From Geosiphon pyriformis (lineage: Eukaryota > Glomeromycota > Glomeromycetes > Archaeosporales > Geosiphonaceae), in contig JAAOMT010000294.1 of assembly GCA_016748015.1 (NCBI GenBank), positions 219,175 to 283,174 of the forward strand: DNA of 64,000 bases. The letters are read 5' to 3'. Numbering within the stretch: the stretch's first letter is position 1; each line of letters starts with the position of its first letter. The notes under the pieces were generated by a model that saw only the letters and a program-made list of their open reading frames with translations, was not told the DNA's origin and searched no databases. A program made the position numbers and the translations under genes. Below are positions 47,701-58,089 of this stretch, in pieces.

Positions 47701-48549
47701 CTGCTTGGAATAACTGAAGATTTACCTCAAATACCGTTTTAAGGAGACCCATGTTTGCGCCATTATAGAGCCCAACTTGATGTTCCCATAAATTTACTAT
47801 AATTACATTGGAAGTAGCCATAGAAAATAGTGCACTTTTGCGCTCAAAATCCTACGCATCAAAACCAATTAATTAATCTCAAGATATATTATGCAGATTG
47901 GCCTATAGCCATGCGTTGAATAGGCAAAAATGAGAGCTCATCGTTGAATAATAACCTGATCCTCCCCGCGCTCCCGCCCATCAGTTCCTTCAACATCCAT
48001 AATAAGTACATTCATATCTTTCCCACGGCTCATCCAAATACCTAAATAAGTTATTAGTTATATGCAAGATAAAGGTCTCAATAAATATATAAGATTACCT
48101 TTCGTGGTTTGCCTGCGTGCTGATTCAATCATCACATCAAACCTTGTTCCAAAAAGGCGATTGAGCAAGGTACCTAAGCATGATATTCGCATATTACAGC
48201 CAAATTAATTATGAAAGGGTATAGTGATCAAGCTCGATATAATTATAACAAAAAAACTACTTTTCCCGGTGCTCTGGGAACCAAAGACAGCCACCAAATT
48301 ATAATCAAACCCAGAATCCGCCAATTTCCATTCATTCTTCATATATGCGGAAAGCTCTTGTCTACACATGTAGAAAGTATTGAGACGTTGGCTTTCAATT
48401 ATTTATAAATTCGCCAAAAAGGCCCCACAAGCAAATAATGATTACGTGAAAGTTTGGTTTTCATCAACAATTTGAAGTCGAGGCAAAGGTTTTAGAACAC
48501 CATTAGCGTGAACTAGGCCGTTTGCTCCACCACTTTCAGGATAGGTCAT
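44799..48549 (-). CDS. SEY1: Sey1/RHD3-type dynamin-like GTPase for ER membrane fusion
   Basis: A multi-exon gene starting at ATG 48549 ([11 protein letters not shown]) and ending TAG at 44799. GTPase motifs: P-loop FGSQSTGKS followed in the next exon by [18 protein letters not shown] (switch 1 Thr), [19 protein letters not shown] (G3) and [15 protein letters not shown] (G4-type Arg-Asp). A long helical-bundle region is spread over exons at 45494-47600. Two membrane segments follow near the C-terminus ([12 protein letters not shown] and [19 protein letters not shown]), then an amphipathic tail rich in Val/Phe/Lys. This matches Sey1p and plant RHD3, which tether and fuse ER tubules; atlastin plays this role in animals. 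All motifs look intact. Exact exon borders were not all resolved. Confidence 0.92.
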
Positions 48550-48840
48550 TTCGAGAACAGAGATTCTATTGGGTAGCCGCTCGAGTTTTTCTCTCCAATA
48601 AAGCAAATGGGTTCAACCTCGAAGAGTACTGGAAAAATATTTATACACAATATAAGAACAGCGACGAAAAAACTGCAGAGAAAGTGAAATTAGAACTTAA
48701 AGGTCAATGCCATCATTACTATCTCACTTTCTTGAGTTAGAAAATAGTTCATTTTGCACGTGAAAAACATGTGAGTCAAAAAGGCCTAGTCTATAATTTT
48801 CAAGATAATAAAAATATTATTAATCAATCTTTCCAAATTA
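48550..48840. promoter_or_regulatory. SEY1 upstream region
   Basis: Normal-composition DNA just upstream of the SEY1 start, probably promoter and 5' leader. The plus-strand open frame 48522-48740 (72 codons) overlaps the first SEY1 codons in antisense. It has ordinary codon content but no recognised match or start support. Confidence 0.35.
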
Positions 48841-50479
48841 TTTTGATTTTTGATTTTATTATAGTAAATATAATTCATAATAAACGATATAAAAAATATT
48901 TATAAGTTTTTTACATTAAACTATGAAAACGTTCAATGTTAGATAAAAATATTTGTATTATTTGGTTTATTTATTTTAATTATAAATAAATAAAGTTTAT
49001 AAACTTATTTTAATTTTAAATATTCTATATTTAATATAATAATTTTTGTTTTATATTTGTCTTTTATACTTTTATTATTATAATAATAAATATATTTTGT
49101 TAATAATTTTATAATAATTAATTTTTATACTATTAAATTTTTTATATAAATTAAAATATTAATTTAATATTTTTAAAAAATAAGTATAATTATTTTATTT
49201 ATTTATTTAATAAGTAAGATTTAAACATAATTTAGTATAATACATCAAACTAAATAATTTAAACTAAACATAAATTATGTATTTTTATATGTAACTAATT
49301 ATTTAGACTGATTAAAACAATATTATATATCTATTTTAATAAAAACCAAATTGTTAATACTAAAAATAAATAAATATAATCTATATATATTAAAATTAAT
49401 ATCAAATATCTTAACAATTCTAAGCAATTTTATAATATTACCAAAAAACAAAAAACTGAAAACTATTAATAATAGACAATATTAAACTATTTTAAAATAT
49501 TACATCACTTTTTTTACAATTACTCTATATTTAAAATAAATTAATTAAATTTTATTTTAATATATTGTTCTAAGATTATATACAAATTTTATAATTTTAC
49601 TAATTATAATTTTAATATTTTTAATATTATTTTCTAAAAACAAAATCTTTATTTAAAGTTATATATATTATATTATTAAATACATATAAAAAAACAATTA
49701 TAATATACATAATAATAATCTGTAAAAACCAAATATTAACTTTTATAAAACAATATATAAATTTAACAACTACTTATAAGTATTAAAATTTATTTTATAA
49801 GAGAAAAAATAATTAAAAAATACAATTTTATTATAATAAAAACATAAAATACTATAATAAATATTTATTATATAATTATTTTTATATAGCTATAGACAAA
49901 TAGCAATTATATAAAAGTTAAAATGCCAAATTAAAAATAATCAAATTTAATTAATATTATTTAATAAATCATTACTTAAAATTTTAATATTAGATTTAAC
50001 TTTTTAATAAGCATAATTGACTGTTTAAAAATATTATAAATAAAATATTATATGGTTTTTAAAACAGTTATGTATTTATTCTTAATAAATTTTTAATAAA
50101 TATAAATTAATAATACCAAATCTAAAAAAATAGCTCTAATTAATATATTAATTTTATTATTACTCAAAATATTTGAATAGTTTTTAATTTTTAATAAAAC
50201 AATATAAAGCTTTTTATTTTTAATAATATTTAAAATATAATATTATTTTAGCTAATAATAATTATAAAAATCAAATAAAATCAAATTTAATTTAAATAAA
50301 TATGTATTTAAAATAATATAGTTGTTTAAATATATTATAATAATATTGAAAAAAAATATATTTTAATACTAATACAATAATTTGTAATTTAACTATTGTA
50401 AAAAAAACCAAATCAAATATTTTAATACTAATAATCAAATTTAATTTCTTAAAAAATACAATAATATTACTTTTTTTTT
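48841..50479. other. extremely AT-rich stretch with an older LINE 3'-end fragment
   Basis: Composition changes abruptly at about 48830. No open frames. At 49240-49340 the plus strand (TATGTAACTAATTATTTAGACTGATTAAAAC..ATATTATATAT) resembles the 3' region of the minus-strand LINE at 50540-50620 (TATATAACTAGCCATTCAGACC..ATATTATATAT). Part of this stretch is therefore probably a second, older LINE copy in the same orientation. The rest is unassignable. Confidence 0.45.
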
Positions 50480-51024
50480 ATTGAAGTTTTATAAGTGCAG
50501 TCCAATCACTACCTAAGTACATAAAATCAAAAAAAATCTTAAATTAAATGTGGTTTATGCTTTTTCTATATATAACTAGCCATTCAGACCAATTAAGATG
50601 ATATTATATATTTAAAACACTCATTACAAGAAAATTATACAAAAAACCAAAATATATGCTTGCTAAACCAGGATGTAAACCAAAACAAACATAAATGTTT
50701 AGCTTAAAACCAAACTTATAAATTATCTTATGAGATTACATAGATGCTAAATCAGAAACAACTGAAATTATAAATATATTTCTTAACAAAAAATTATGCT
50801 TCTTATAATGTACTTTTAATTTAGTAGTTAGCATCCAGATGACAAATCTATAACCTTTGATAAAGTCTCAGACCAAATTAATAAGCATTAAACTGCTATT
50901 GGATCCAGAGTTCAATAAACTTATCATATTAGTTATCTATTCTTTTATTACAAAACCTTTGGCCAAAGTTATATACAGATGATCAGAAGACTTAGCCTTA
51001 TACAATAACTGAATTGCTATACAG
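50480..51024 (-). mobile_element. 3' part of the minus-strand LINE (left of the gypsy insertion)
   Basis: Read on the minus strand, the reading interrupted at 60873 continues here: SSDHLYITLAKGFVIKE, then FVIWMLTTKLKVHYKKH and a short 3' region. A T9 tract at 50471-50479, an A-tract on the element strand, may be the tail. The fragment ends at the ACAG target duplication of the gypsy element. Stops break the frame. Confidence 0.6.
51021..51024. repeat. left target-site duplication ACAG
   Basis: ACAG immediately precedes the TGTTA LTR terminus at 51025. The same four bases follow the TAACA terminus at 60872. A 4-bp duplication is within the usual range for Ty3/gypsy integrases. Confidence 0.8.
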
Positions 51025-52006
51025 TGTTATCAGAGGTTTTTGGTCTCTTTACTTAAATGTTGTTAATGTTGATTTGTTGTGAATTCACGTTTCCAGGAAG
51101 TAGTTGGACCTCCAGTAACTGAATTTATCTTCAAATTATCTCCTATAATTTGAACTTGTTGGGCTTATGAGTGGAATGGCCAATTCCGTGCCAGTTGCTT
51201 TATGTAGTTATATTATAGTAAACGTCAACTTTTTCTTAGGAATTGCTCGTCTGGAAGCTTACAAAAAAATGTGTAGTTACTTTGCTGTAAAAGTCAACTC
51301 TTCTACAGGAATCTCATCTGTAGGCTACCTTAATGATTATAATAAAAAAAGAAAAGAAAAATAAAAGAAATGTAAAAGAAATAGGATTTTATCAAGGGAA
51401 ACGTTTTTCTATCCAGGTCTGGAGTCACTAACAGTTTACTGAAATTGGTAGCTAATCAATTTCAAAACATTAGTTGGGTTTTGGGAATTTTCCAAGTGCA
51501 ATAATTAAAGAATTTGGTTTTTTGAATTATTTGATATTTATTTCTTTTTGTGTACGTAAGAATGGTTTTAAGTAATAAATCTAAAGTAAGATACATTTTC
51601 TTGAAAAGAGATGCTCTTCTTTTATACAACTTGTTGTAACACTATTCTATGAACTTGAACTTTGCTATTTTCTACAATTTTGCTGAACTAAAAATATTTT
51701 TCAGCAAACTACAAGTTATTTCAGCAAACTATTAGATATTTTGGTAAACTATCAATTATTTCGGTGAATTTCTACAAATTTTGGCAAACTTTTGAATGTT
51801 ACATAGTTCGGGGTATTGTATAATTTGATCATTGCAATTAGGTTACATTTGTGTTGTGTACAAATTGGGTTATTAATTAAATAATAATTTTGGACATTTT
51901 GCTAATATAATAAGTAATAATTTGAAACGATAATATATGCTAATTAATGATAGGATTTATAAGATAATTTCATGCTAAATAATATTTCTAATTTCGTCTG
52001 GTAACA
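51025..52006 (-). repeat. 3' LTR of copy 4
   Basis: Runs TGTTA to TAACA on the plus strand, 982 bp. It holds two tandem units of a 69-bp repeat (starts 51205 and 51274). It also holds an array of short units built on TTTCGGTGAACTAT-AATTA at about 51690-51805. Confidence 0.93.
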
Positions 52007-52009
52007 TAA

Positions 52010-52019
52010 CCTCCTCCTC
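52010..52019 (-). promoter_or_regulatory. polypurine tract (plus-strand primer) of copy 4
   Basis: On the coding strand GAGGAGGAGG lies three bases from the 3' LTR, the expected place for the primer of second-strand synthesis. In copy 5 the same site has decayed to A-rich sequence (TTAAGAAAAAAATTA on the coding strand). Confidence 0.75.
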
Positions 52020-52154
52020 AAGACTGAGTTCCATCGAAGTCCAAGTACTGTCTGTAATTTCCAGATAGTAATCCAAAATTATTGAAGAAAATTGGTCTAA
52101 AAATTGTTGAAATTTCAGTTCTGTGAGCTTTCCAATGTATTGAATCTTCAAAGG

Positions 52155-52683
52155 TTATAAAATTGGGTTTTGTAGGACATTTTTACAGGTGTGAAATAGG
52201 TCATAAAGTCTAAAAGCAGCTCTGAGCTTGTAGCGACTGTTTGTTGGTCCAGTTGTTGTCATGAAGTTGTTTCTGAATAGCTTCTTTTGTGAGGTTTGCT
52301 GTTGTAAGTTCCAGTTTCTGTTCGTAGAGTGTTTTTCCAATGTGGAAATATCTATAGATTGGAGGATATTCAGTGTTTTCCTCATTGAGACACAGTTGAA
52401 GTCTTTGTTGAATTGTAGCATTTGGTGGAATACTAATCGGAGTAAGCATTAGATTTTTTCTTAAAGCAAGCTTTAAAAGTTCTGGCAGGTGAATTCCAGA
52501 ATAACTTCTTGTGTTTTTCTTATATGGGTAATATTTTCGTGAATTTGGGGCTAAATTTGTAACTACTTCTGTTTGGGTATAATTAATGTGGTTTTCAGTA
52601 ACAGTAATGGATAATTCGGGTATTGTTTTTAAAGCTAACATTAGTTTTTGGGATAATTGTTGAATGTTTTGAGGAATAGTCAT
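52155..52683 (-). CDS. small ORF of unknown function downstream of integrase (copy 4)
   Basis: An ATG-started frame of 157 codons (52683-52210, MTIPQNIQQLSQKLML). A +1 change of frame would continue it to 52155 through YKLRAAFRLYDLFHTCKNV. That second part is recognisable in decayed copy 5 (YKLRAAF..LYNLFNTCENV), which suggests it is a real shared coding segment and that copy 4 has a frameshift. It is rich in Leu, Gln, Asn and Thr, with no signal peptide, membrane segment, Cys cluster or known motif that I can see. It sits where some gypsy elements carry env-like or accessory ORFs, but nothing here looks like an envelope. Confidence 0.5.
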
Positions 52684-52789
52684 TATAAGAGATTTGAAAT
52701 AAAAGAAAATTATTTTTGGTGTATGGATTTTTATGTTATTTTTGTTTTGATTGTTTCTAAATTATAAGAGAATAACTAGTAAAATTAAA

Positions 52790-54174
52790 TTAAGTGTTCA
52801 GGTTGGAAGGTTGTTCAATGACAACTATTGGTTCTAAGTTTTGGGGAATATCTTCAGAATTGACTAAAGGAGAATGTGTACCAATTTGTGGAATTAATGG
52901 TTCAGGATTGTTTCTGGAATAATAGTGTTTCAAATGATCTCCATGTGCAATTTTTGTTAGGATTTTGTCATCAAGTCTTAGCTTGTATAATCCATTGCCT
53001 AGAACTTCATGGATAAAAAATGGTCCATCCCATTTATTTTCAAATTTTCCACTCCATTGTTTTTTAGTTTTAGTTCTGTGTAAGAGAACTTTGTTTCTGA
53101 TTTTAAATTCATTGGTGACTGAAAGCAATTTGTTATTATGCTGTTCTTTTTGTCGAGCTTGGAAGTGTTCAATATAGGTGGCTGCTATTTGTCGTTTTCC
53201 TTCCAATGTGCTAAGCAGAGTGTAGGCTCTTCACTGAAGCATTTCTTGGAAATTGTTTTCATCGATTGGTTGTGCTGGGTATGTTTCCACTGTGAAACTA
53301 ATTGGTAATGTTGCTGTCCTTCTGTAAGTTAAATCAAATGGTATGTGTTTTGTGGTATCTTGTTTTAGTGTTCTGTATGCTAGCAACACTGATGGAATAA
53401 AAATATCCCATTCTTGCTCAAAATTGGTTGAAACTTGGCTAATGACTCACACAATGTTCTGTTAAAACGTTCCACAAGTCCATTTGTTTGTGGATGGTAG
53501 GGTGAAAACAGAGGTCTTTTGACATTGAATCATTCGCAAATTTCTTGTATCAGGTTGTTCACAAAGTGTGTCCCCTGATTGGATAAAAGTTCAATTGAAC
53601 ATCTGTGTCTACAAATGATGTCTTTGTAGATGAAATTTCCTACTGATTTCACATCTGCTCATTGAATGGCTCTGGCTTCAGGCCATTTAGTAAGATAGTC
53701 TATAGCTACTGCAATATAATGGTTTCCTTGAGTGGTAATAGATAGTGGTTTGACTAAATCAATACCAACTCGGTCAAAGGGTTGTCCAACTTTGATTAGA
53801 TTTAATGATTCAGTAGGGTGTGTTCCTCTTCTTCTTTGACAACTATCACAAGATTTGACATATTCGTAAATGTCTTTTCTCATTCGAGGTCAAAAGTAGT
53901 ATTCTAGTGTTCTTTGGGTGGTGCTATCTTTTCCAAAGTGTGCTAATAAAAGATCTGAGTGCATGTTGTATAATATGGTCTCTTTTTCTTGTTCTTGTAT
54001 TAATCTGAGTGGTTTGTTTGGGTTTTTGAAATTTTGATGATAAATAATGTTGTTGTGTAAAAAATATTGTTTGGCTTGTTGTTGTAGTTGATGTTTTTCA
54101 TCTGGAGACCAATCTGTTGGGATTGTTAATGTTTCCAAATATTGTTTAAGATTGTTGTAGTTTTCTGAATTCAT
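52790..54174 (-). pseudogene. integrase of copy 4
   Basis: The zinc-binding end reads HSDLLLAHFGKD, then EYYF-stop-PRMRKDIYEYV and SCDSCQRR, an HHCC arrangement. The catalytic core has the first Asp in GIDLVKPL, the second in LLSNQGTHF (the usual SDRGTHF Asp reads Asn), and Glu in NGLVERFNRTL. The C-terminal SH3-like tail reads QWSGKFENKWDGPFFI and LYKLRLDD, then ends NLNT. TGA interrupts at 53231, 53530, 53659 and 53890, and a frameshift lies near 53450. The D to N change alone would abolish integration. Confidence 0.85.
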
Positions 54175-54189
54175 TTTTTGTTGGCTCTT

Positions 54190-54730
54190 TTGGTTGGTTA
54201 AGTTGAGTGTTGGTTTTTTGTGTTTTTCTAATCTTGTCTTATTCTGGAGAGACAGTCAACATTGGTGTGGAGTTTTCCTGGTTTGTGATGTACTATGTAT
54301 CAATAGTTTGCTAGAAATTCTGTTCATTGGGTTTGTTTTGCATTCAGCTGAGTATTTTTGTTCTGAAGCCATTTGAGTCCAATATTATCAATGATAATAT
54401 CGAATTTTTTAGGCCTGAGATAAAGGTTGAAGTGGTATAGGGTCCAAATTATGGCTGTTGTTTCTAGTTCTGTGGCAGAATAATTTTTTTCAGCTGGTTT
54501 TAATGTTCTGCTGGCATAGGCAATTACTCGCTCATTTCCATTGTCATTCAATTATGATAGGATAGCACCAAAGGCAGTATAAAAGGCATCTGTTGCTAAT
54601 CAGAATCGGTTGCTGAAATCCAGATAGGCGAAGATTGGAGCTGTTGTCAGTTTTTCCTTGAGAATTTCAAAAGCTTTTTGGTGTTCGGTAGTCCATTTGT
54701 ATTTAATGTTTTTGGTGGTGAGCTGATTAA
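54190..54730 (-). pseudogene. RNase H domain of copy 4
   Basis: The open frame 54324-54551 reads DNGNERVIAYASRTLKPAE, then NYSATELETTAIIWTLYHF (the Glu helix), and FDIIIDNIGLKWLQN, where the usual DH/DN catalytic pair is at IIDN. The first Asp motif lies just upstream near 54560-54600, before a TAA in place of Gln (LS-stop-LND). A TGA follows where RNase H usually has Trp (TQ-stop-TEFL). Confidence 0.8.
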
Positions 54731-54739
54731 AGGGTTTTG

Positions 54740-55470
54740 TAATTTCCGAGAATCCTTTGATAAACTTCCGATAGTAGAATGCTAATTCTATGAATCCTCT
54801 TAGTTCTGTAGTATTTCGAGGAGTTTGAAGTTTTTAACAATGCTGATTTTTCCAGAGTCCGGTTTGATTCCATCTTTACTAACGATATGCTCAAGGAAGG
54901 CCAAGCTTGTTTTTCCAAAATAGCATTTTTCGATGTTGAGTTTTAGTCCTGCTTTTTGTAATCGTTAAAAAACTTCTCGCAGGTGTTTTAAGTGTAATTT
55001 AAATGATGGAAAATAAACATCAGTATCGTCAAGATAAACAACTACTGACTTCCAAAGAAATCCTTGGTACACAACATCCATTAATCTCTGAAATGTTGCT
55101 GGTACATTGCATAATCCGAAAGGCATTACATTGAACTCATAATTTCCGCCTTGGGTGGTGAATGCTGTCTTGGGACAATTTTTGGGATCCATAGCAACTT
55201 GCCAATAACCGCTTTCTAAATCTAGTGTTGAAAAGTATTTGGATTTTTCAAGGGCATCTAACATGTTATTAATCTGGAGAAGGGGGTAGGCATCTCCAAT
55301 TGTAATACTGTTGAGTTGTCAATAGTCAACACAAAATTGGATCTTTCCATTTTTTTTTTAACTAGCACTACAGATGAAGCCCAAGAACTCATGAAGAGTT
55401 GGATGAGCCCATTGTTAAGCATTCATTGTACTTCTTCTCGGATGAATTGGTGGCTTTTTAGAGCAACTTG
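54740..55470 (-). pseudogene. pol: reverse transcriptase of copy 4
   Basis: The fingers segment has NNGLIQLFMSSWASSVVLV, then a poly-A frameshift, then FCVDY-TGA-QLN. The open piece 54965-55264 contains YFSTLDLESGYWQVAMDP, KTAFTTQGGNYEFNVMPFGL, NVPATFQRLMD and the catalytic VVVYLDDTDVYF with its Asp-Asp intact. The thumb (GKTSLAFLEHIVSKDGI-like) lies around 54860-54930. A good Ty3/gypsy RT apart from the lesions named. Confidence 0.88.
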
Positions 55471-56064
55471 ATATGCTTGTTGTCTTCTTGGTTTGGCATC
55501 TCCTGTATAAATTTGGTGTTGGACCAAATTGGTTCTTCCTAAGTCATTGTTGTTTTCAGCAAAAATATCAGCAAATTCTACAATTAGCTCTTTGAGCTGG
55601 GTCTGTTGTTGTGGTTCAAGTTGTCCCATGTTGATTTGAGATAGTTTTTCCATGACAACATAGTAGTTTTTGGAGCTGGAGTTTGGGTTGATTTTTGGTA
55701 GTGAATGTCCAATAATTTCAGAGAAATCGGGAACTGTTTGAGATAATTCTTGTTGAAATATATTACTGTAAATAACTCCAATTTCTAAATTATTTAATAA
55801 AATTATGAGGTAATTATTGGGGTTGCAAAAAGTAACTCGGACTTTTTTTGTTCCTTCTGGAATATAAATGTTTGGGATCAAAATATTATGTTCCAAGCAG
55901 ACTTGTTTATTGGATTCAAAAATTTGTTGTGTGGTTGTTGGCTTTGGGCAGATGTAGATTTCTGGATGTTCTCCAAAGGGTGAGATGGTAATTGGTTGTG
56001 AAAGTCTGAGAATCTGGTGAGATTCATTCTGTGTGTTAAGAGCTATATTAACTGGAACTGTGAA
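55423..56064 (-). CDS. linker between dUTPase and RT, copy 4 pol
   Basis: Open from 55896 to 55423. It reads HNILIPNIYIPEGTKKVRV, EIGVIYSNIF, then LKELIVEFADIFAENNNDLGRT, the conserved gypsy segment just before RT (FADIFA..LGRTN-VQH-I-TGDAKP). The upstream part is a beta-rich segment shared with the other copies and of unknown role. Bounded by TGA at 56065 and 55423. Confidence 0.7.
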   Translation of the reverse strand, partial: FTVPVNIALNTQNESHQILRLSQPITISPFGEHPEIYICPKPTTTQQIFESNKQVCLEHNILIPNIYIPEGTKKVRVTFCNPNNYLIILLNNLEIGVIYSNIFQQELSQTVPDFSEIIGHSLPKINPNSSSKNYYVVMEKLSQINMGQLEPQQQTQLKELIVEFADIFAENNNDLGRTNLVQHQIYTGDAKPRRQQAYQVALKSHQFIREEVQ

Positions 56065-57012
56065 TCATTCAGTTGAACCAAAACCTTGGGTTCTTCTATC
56101 GCTTTTTCCTAATTGTTCTCTTTGATTGACTAATTGCAAACCTGAAATGTTAATTAGGGGTAGGTAAATAGCTTGGGCAATTTTTTCAGCATGTTCGATC
56201 TTGAATGATTTGTCAGTTTTATTTTGAAGCATCACTGTAATGTCTCCAGTATATCCAGCATCAATTATTCCTCCTCTAACATTGATTCTTTTGCTTGCCA
56301 GAAAGGGCCGGGAGGTGATTTGAACCATTGCTCCTGGCAGGATTTTGAGTGCAATTTTGAGGTTGATTTTTGTGAGAGATTTGGGTTTGAGAACAAGAAT
56401 ATCCTTGCCTGAATATCTTAGGTCATATCCAGCATCAATTTCATGTGCTTTTTCAGGTTTTATTCCTTGTCCATTGTTGTTGAAGTATTTAAGTTGTAAG
56501 GCAGGCTGATTTTTGATAAGGTAGATGGGTGTTGTTTCAATTTTTTTCGTTGCTTCAGGTTCTCCAAATTCAATTTTGTTCTTATCATTTTTGCTGGGCA
56601 AGAGGATACTAAGAGCATAGCATTCAGAACACCATTGTTCATCACAAGACATAATGCTTTTTTCACATAGCCTAATGTTCATTTGCTCTAATTGTTGAAT
56701 TTGAGCTTCTTGAGTTGGATAGGTGTGACTTGCAATTTGGTGGTAGACTTTTACTTCGTCTTCATAATCAAATCCAGCTAATTCTATGGTGTATTCAATG
56801 TATTCTGCTTCCTTTATTTGACAAACATCTTTTTTGGTAGCTCCATTAATTAATGCTATTGCTAGGTCGAAAATCATCTCGGCATTATGGGGGTAGTGAT
56901 AAAGTTTGTTGAGAGCACTGTTGTATGCCGCATTAAAAGGTGTTCTTCTTTTTACTTTTTCTGAAATTGATAAAGCATATTGGCAGGTCTGATCGCAGAC
57001 TCCTCCTCTCAT
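56065..57012 (-). CDS. Cys-rich segment plus dUTPase, copy 4 pol
   Basis: The longest open frame of the element (315 codons). The first 60 residues end the Cys-rich domain (GGVCDQTCQYA). A helical stretch follows, then a second Cys cluster (SCDEQWCSEC). The last about 165 residues are a dUTPase: motif 1 EIDAGYDLRY, motif 2 ITSRPFLASKRI (the usual R-S reads R-P), motif 3 GGIIDAGYTGDITVMLQN with the catalytic Asp and Tyr kept, motif 4 EKIAQAIYLPL and the Gly-rich motif 5 RRTQGFGSTE. This is the best-kept dUTPase in the window. It would hydrolyse dUTP and lower uracil load in cDNA. The S to P change in motif 2 may weaken it. Confidence 0.88.
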   Translation of the reverse strand: MRGGVCDQTCQYALSISEKVKRRTPFNAAYNSALNKLYHYPHNAEMIFDLAIALINGATKKDVCQIKEAEYIEYTIELAGFDYEDEVKVYHQIASHTYPTQEAQIQQLEQMNIRLCEKSIMSCDEQWCSECYALSILLPSKNDKNKIEFGEPEATKKIETTPIYLIKNQPALQLKYFNNNGQGIKPEKAHEIDAGYDLRYSGKDILVLKPKSLTKINLKIALKILPGAMVQITSRPFLASKRINVRGGIIDAGYTGDITVMLQNKTDKSFKIEHAEKIAQAIYLPLINISGLQLVNQREQLGKSDRRTQGFGSTE

Positions 57013-57290
57013 GGCTACATCAATTCAATTGCATTCTTCCAGTAGCATATCTCCACAAGTCAAACAAGGGGTGTTGTCTTATTTTCTGCTTCTTTTTATT
57101 AAATGGCCCCATCATTCTCTGTGGCAAGCCTTGCAGTAATAACAAGTATGATTTTCATATTCTTCTTCAGGTAAAATGCAGGCTCCCATTGATGATAGTT
57201 TCTTGTGACAGTCCTTACATTTAAGGGGAATATAGGGGTGTTGTTTCCTTGGTTTGGATTTTGAGTAAGGTATATTCTATCCAGAGATTT
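56975..57290 (-). pseudogene. Cys-rich zinc-type domain of copy 4 pol
   Basis: In one frame with three stops: LKCKDCHKKL, HTCYYCKACHRE, then TGA, WGHLIKRSRK, a TAA, NTPCLTCGDML, ECN-TGA-ID, then GGVCDQTCQ. That is five C-x2-C pairs plus conserved His, suggesting two zinc sites. Same position and motifs as in copies 1 and 3. I know no gypsy pol domain of this kind by name; DNA/RNA binding is only a guess. Confidence 0.6.
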
Positions 57291-58089
57291 CAGGTTCACA
57301 GTGTGGGGTAAAATGTTCTTGTTCTGTTTCATTGGCCCAGTTGGACGTTGATCCAAGAGCCATAAATGTTTCAATGAGGGGTTTTTCCTCTTCCAGTTCG
57401 AATTCAAAAGCTGGGGCTTTTTCAGAGTGTTTGTTGAATGTACCACAAGTAGCAGATACCTGGGCGTGTTGTCCTTGGTAGAAGATTGTTAACTCTTGTG
57501 TTTCCCAATTCAGATTACTATTGGCTTTTTGAAGCCAATCATTTCCGACGAGAGCTTGGTACTGGAGTGCATCCATTACAAGAACTTTGACTGGAATGGT
57601 GATTCCATCAAAAGTGAACAGAAAATTGTCAATTTCTCTTACTGGGGTTTTTTTCATGCCATCAGCAGTGACAATTACTGTTTGAGCTGGTCAGTTGACA
57701 TTTCTCTTCAATTGTTGTATTAACTGGTAGGTGATAATGCTTCTGGCAGATCCACTGTCTAGAATCAAGCAAATTGTCTTTCCTTCAACTTCTGTTTCAG
57801 TGTATATAACCATAATTGTTTTTTGTTTATTGGTGGCTGCATTGCTAAACAGGAATGGTGACTTATTTGCTTCAAACTCAAAAGGGAATATATCTGAAAA
57901 ATTGGCATTTTCAGCAATTCTGCCTGGTGGGATTGTGGTGGAAGTATAGGAAGGGTTTTGTTGTTGTGCTGCAGTGCTACCTTCCGAGGGTGCAGTATAG
58001 TAAAAATTCTGTTCTTCTGGCATTGTTAAATAACTGGGTTGAGTGTGGTAGTGATTAGGTCTTGGTTGAGTGGAATTTTGGGAAACCAA
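57277..58089 (-). pseudogene. aspartic protease of copy 4
   Basis: An N-terminal Gln/Pro/Tyr-rich part (58089 onward) leads to TICLILDSGSARSIIT, the active-site loop. After a TGA at 57691 the domain continues VIVTADGMKKTPVREIDNF, VLVMDALQYQALVGNDWLQ and NWETQELTI, typical of gypsy proteases (flap and ILG-like D-W-L). The TGA falls where copies 1 and 3 read Tyr and Cys, compatible with an ancestral CGN Arg codon. Confidence 0.8.

Noticed and set aside
48522-48740. 72-codon plus-strand frame overlapping the SEY1 start
   Set aside because: Antisense to the first SEY1 codons and its leader. No splice partner or recognisable domain, so left as leader/promoter DNA.
52155-52683. env-like protein downstream of integrase
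   Set aside because: No signal peptide, transmembrane helix or Cys pattern is present, so retroviral envelope identity is not supported.
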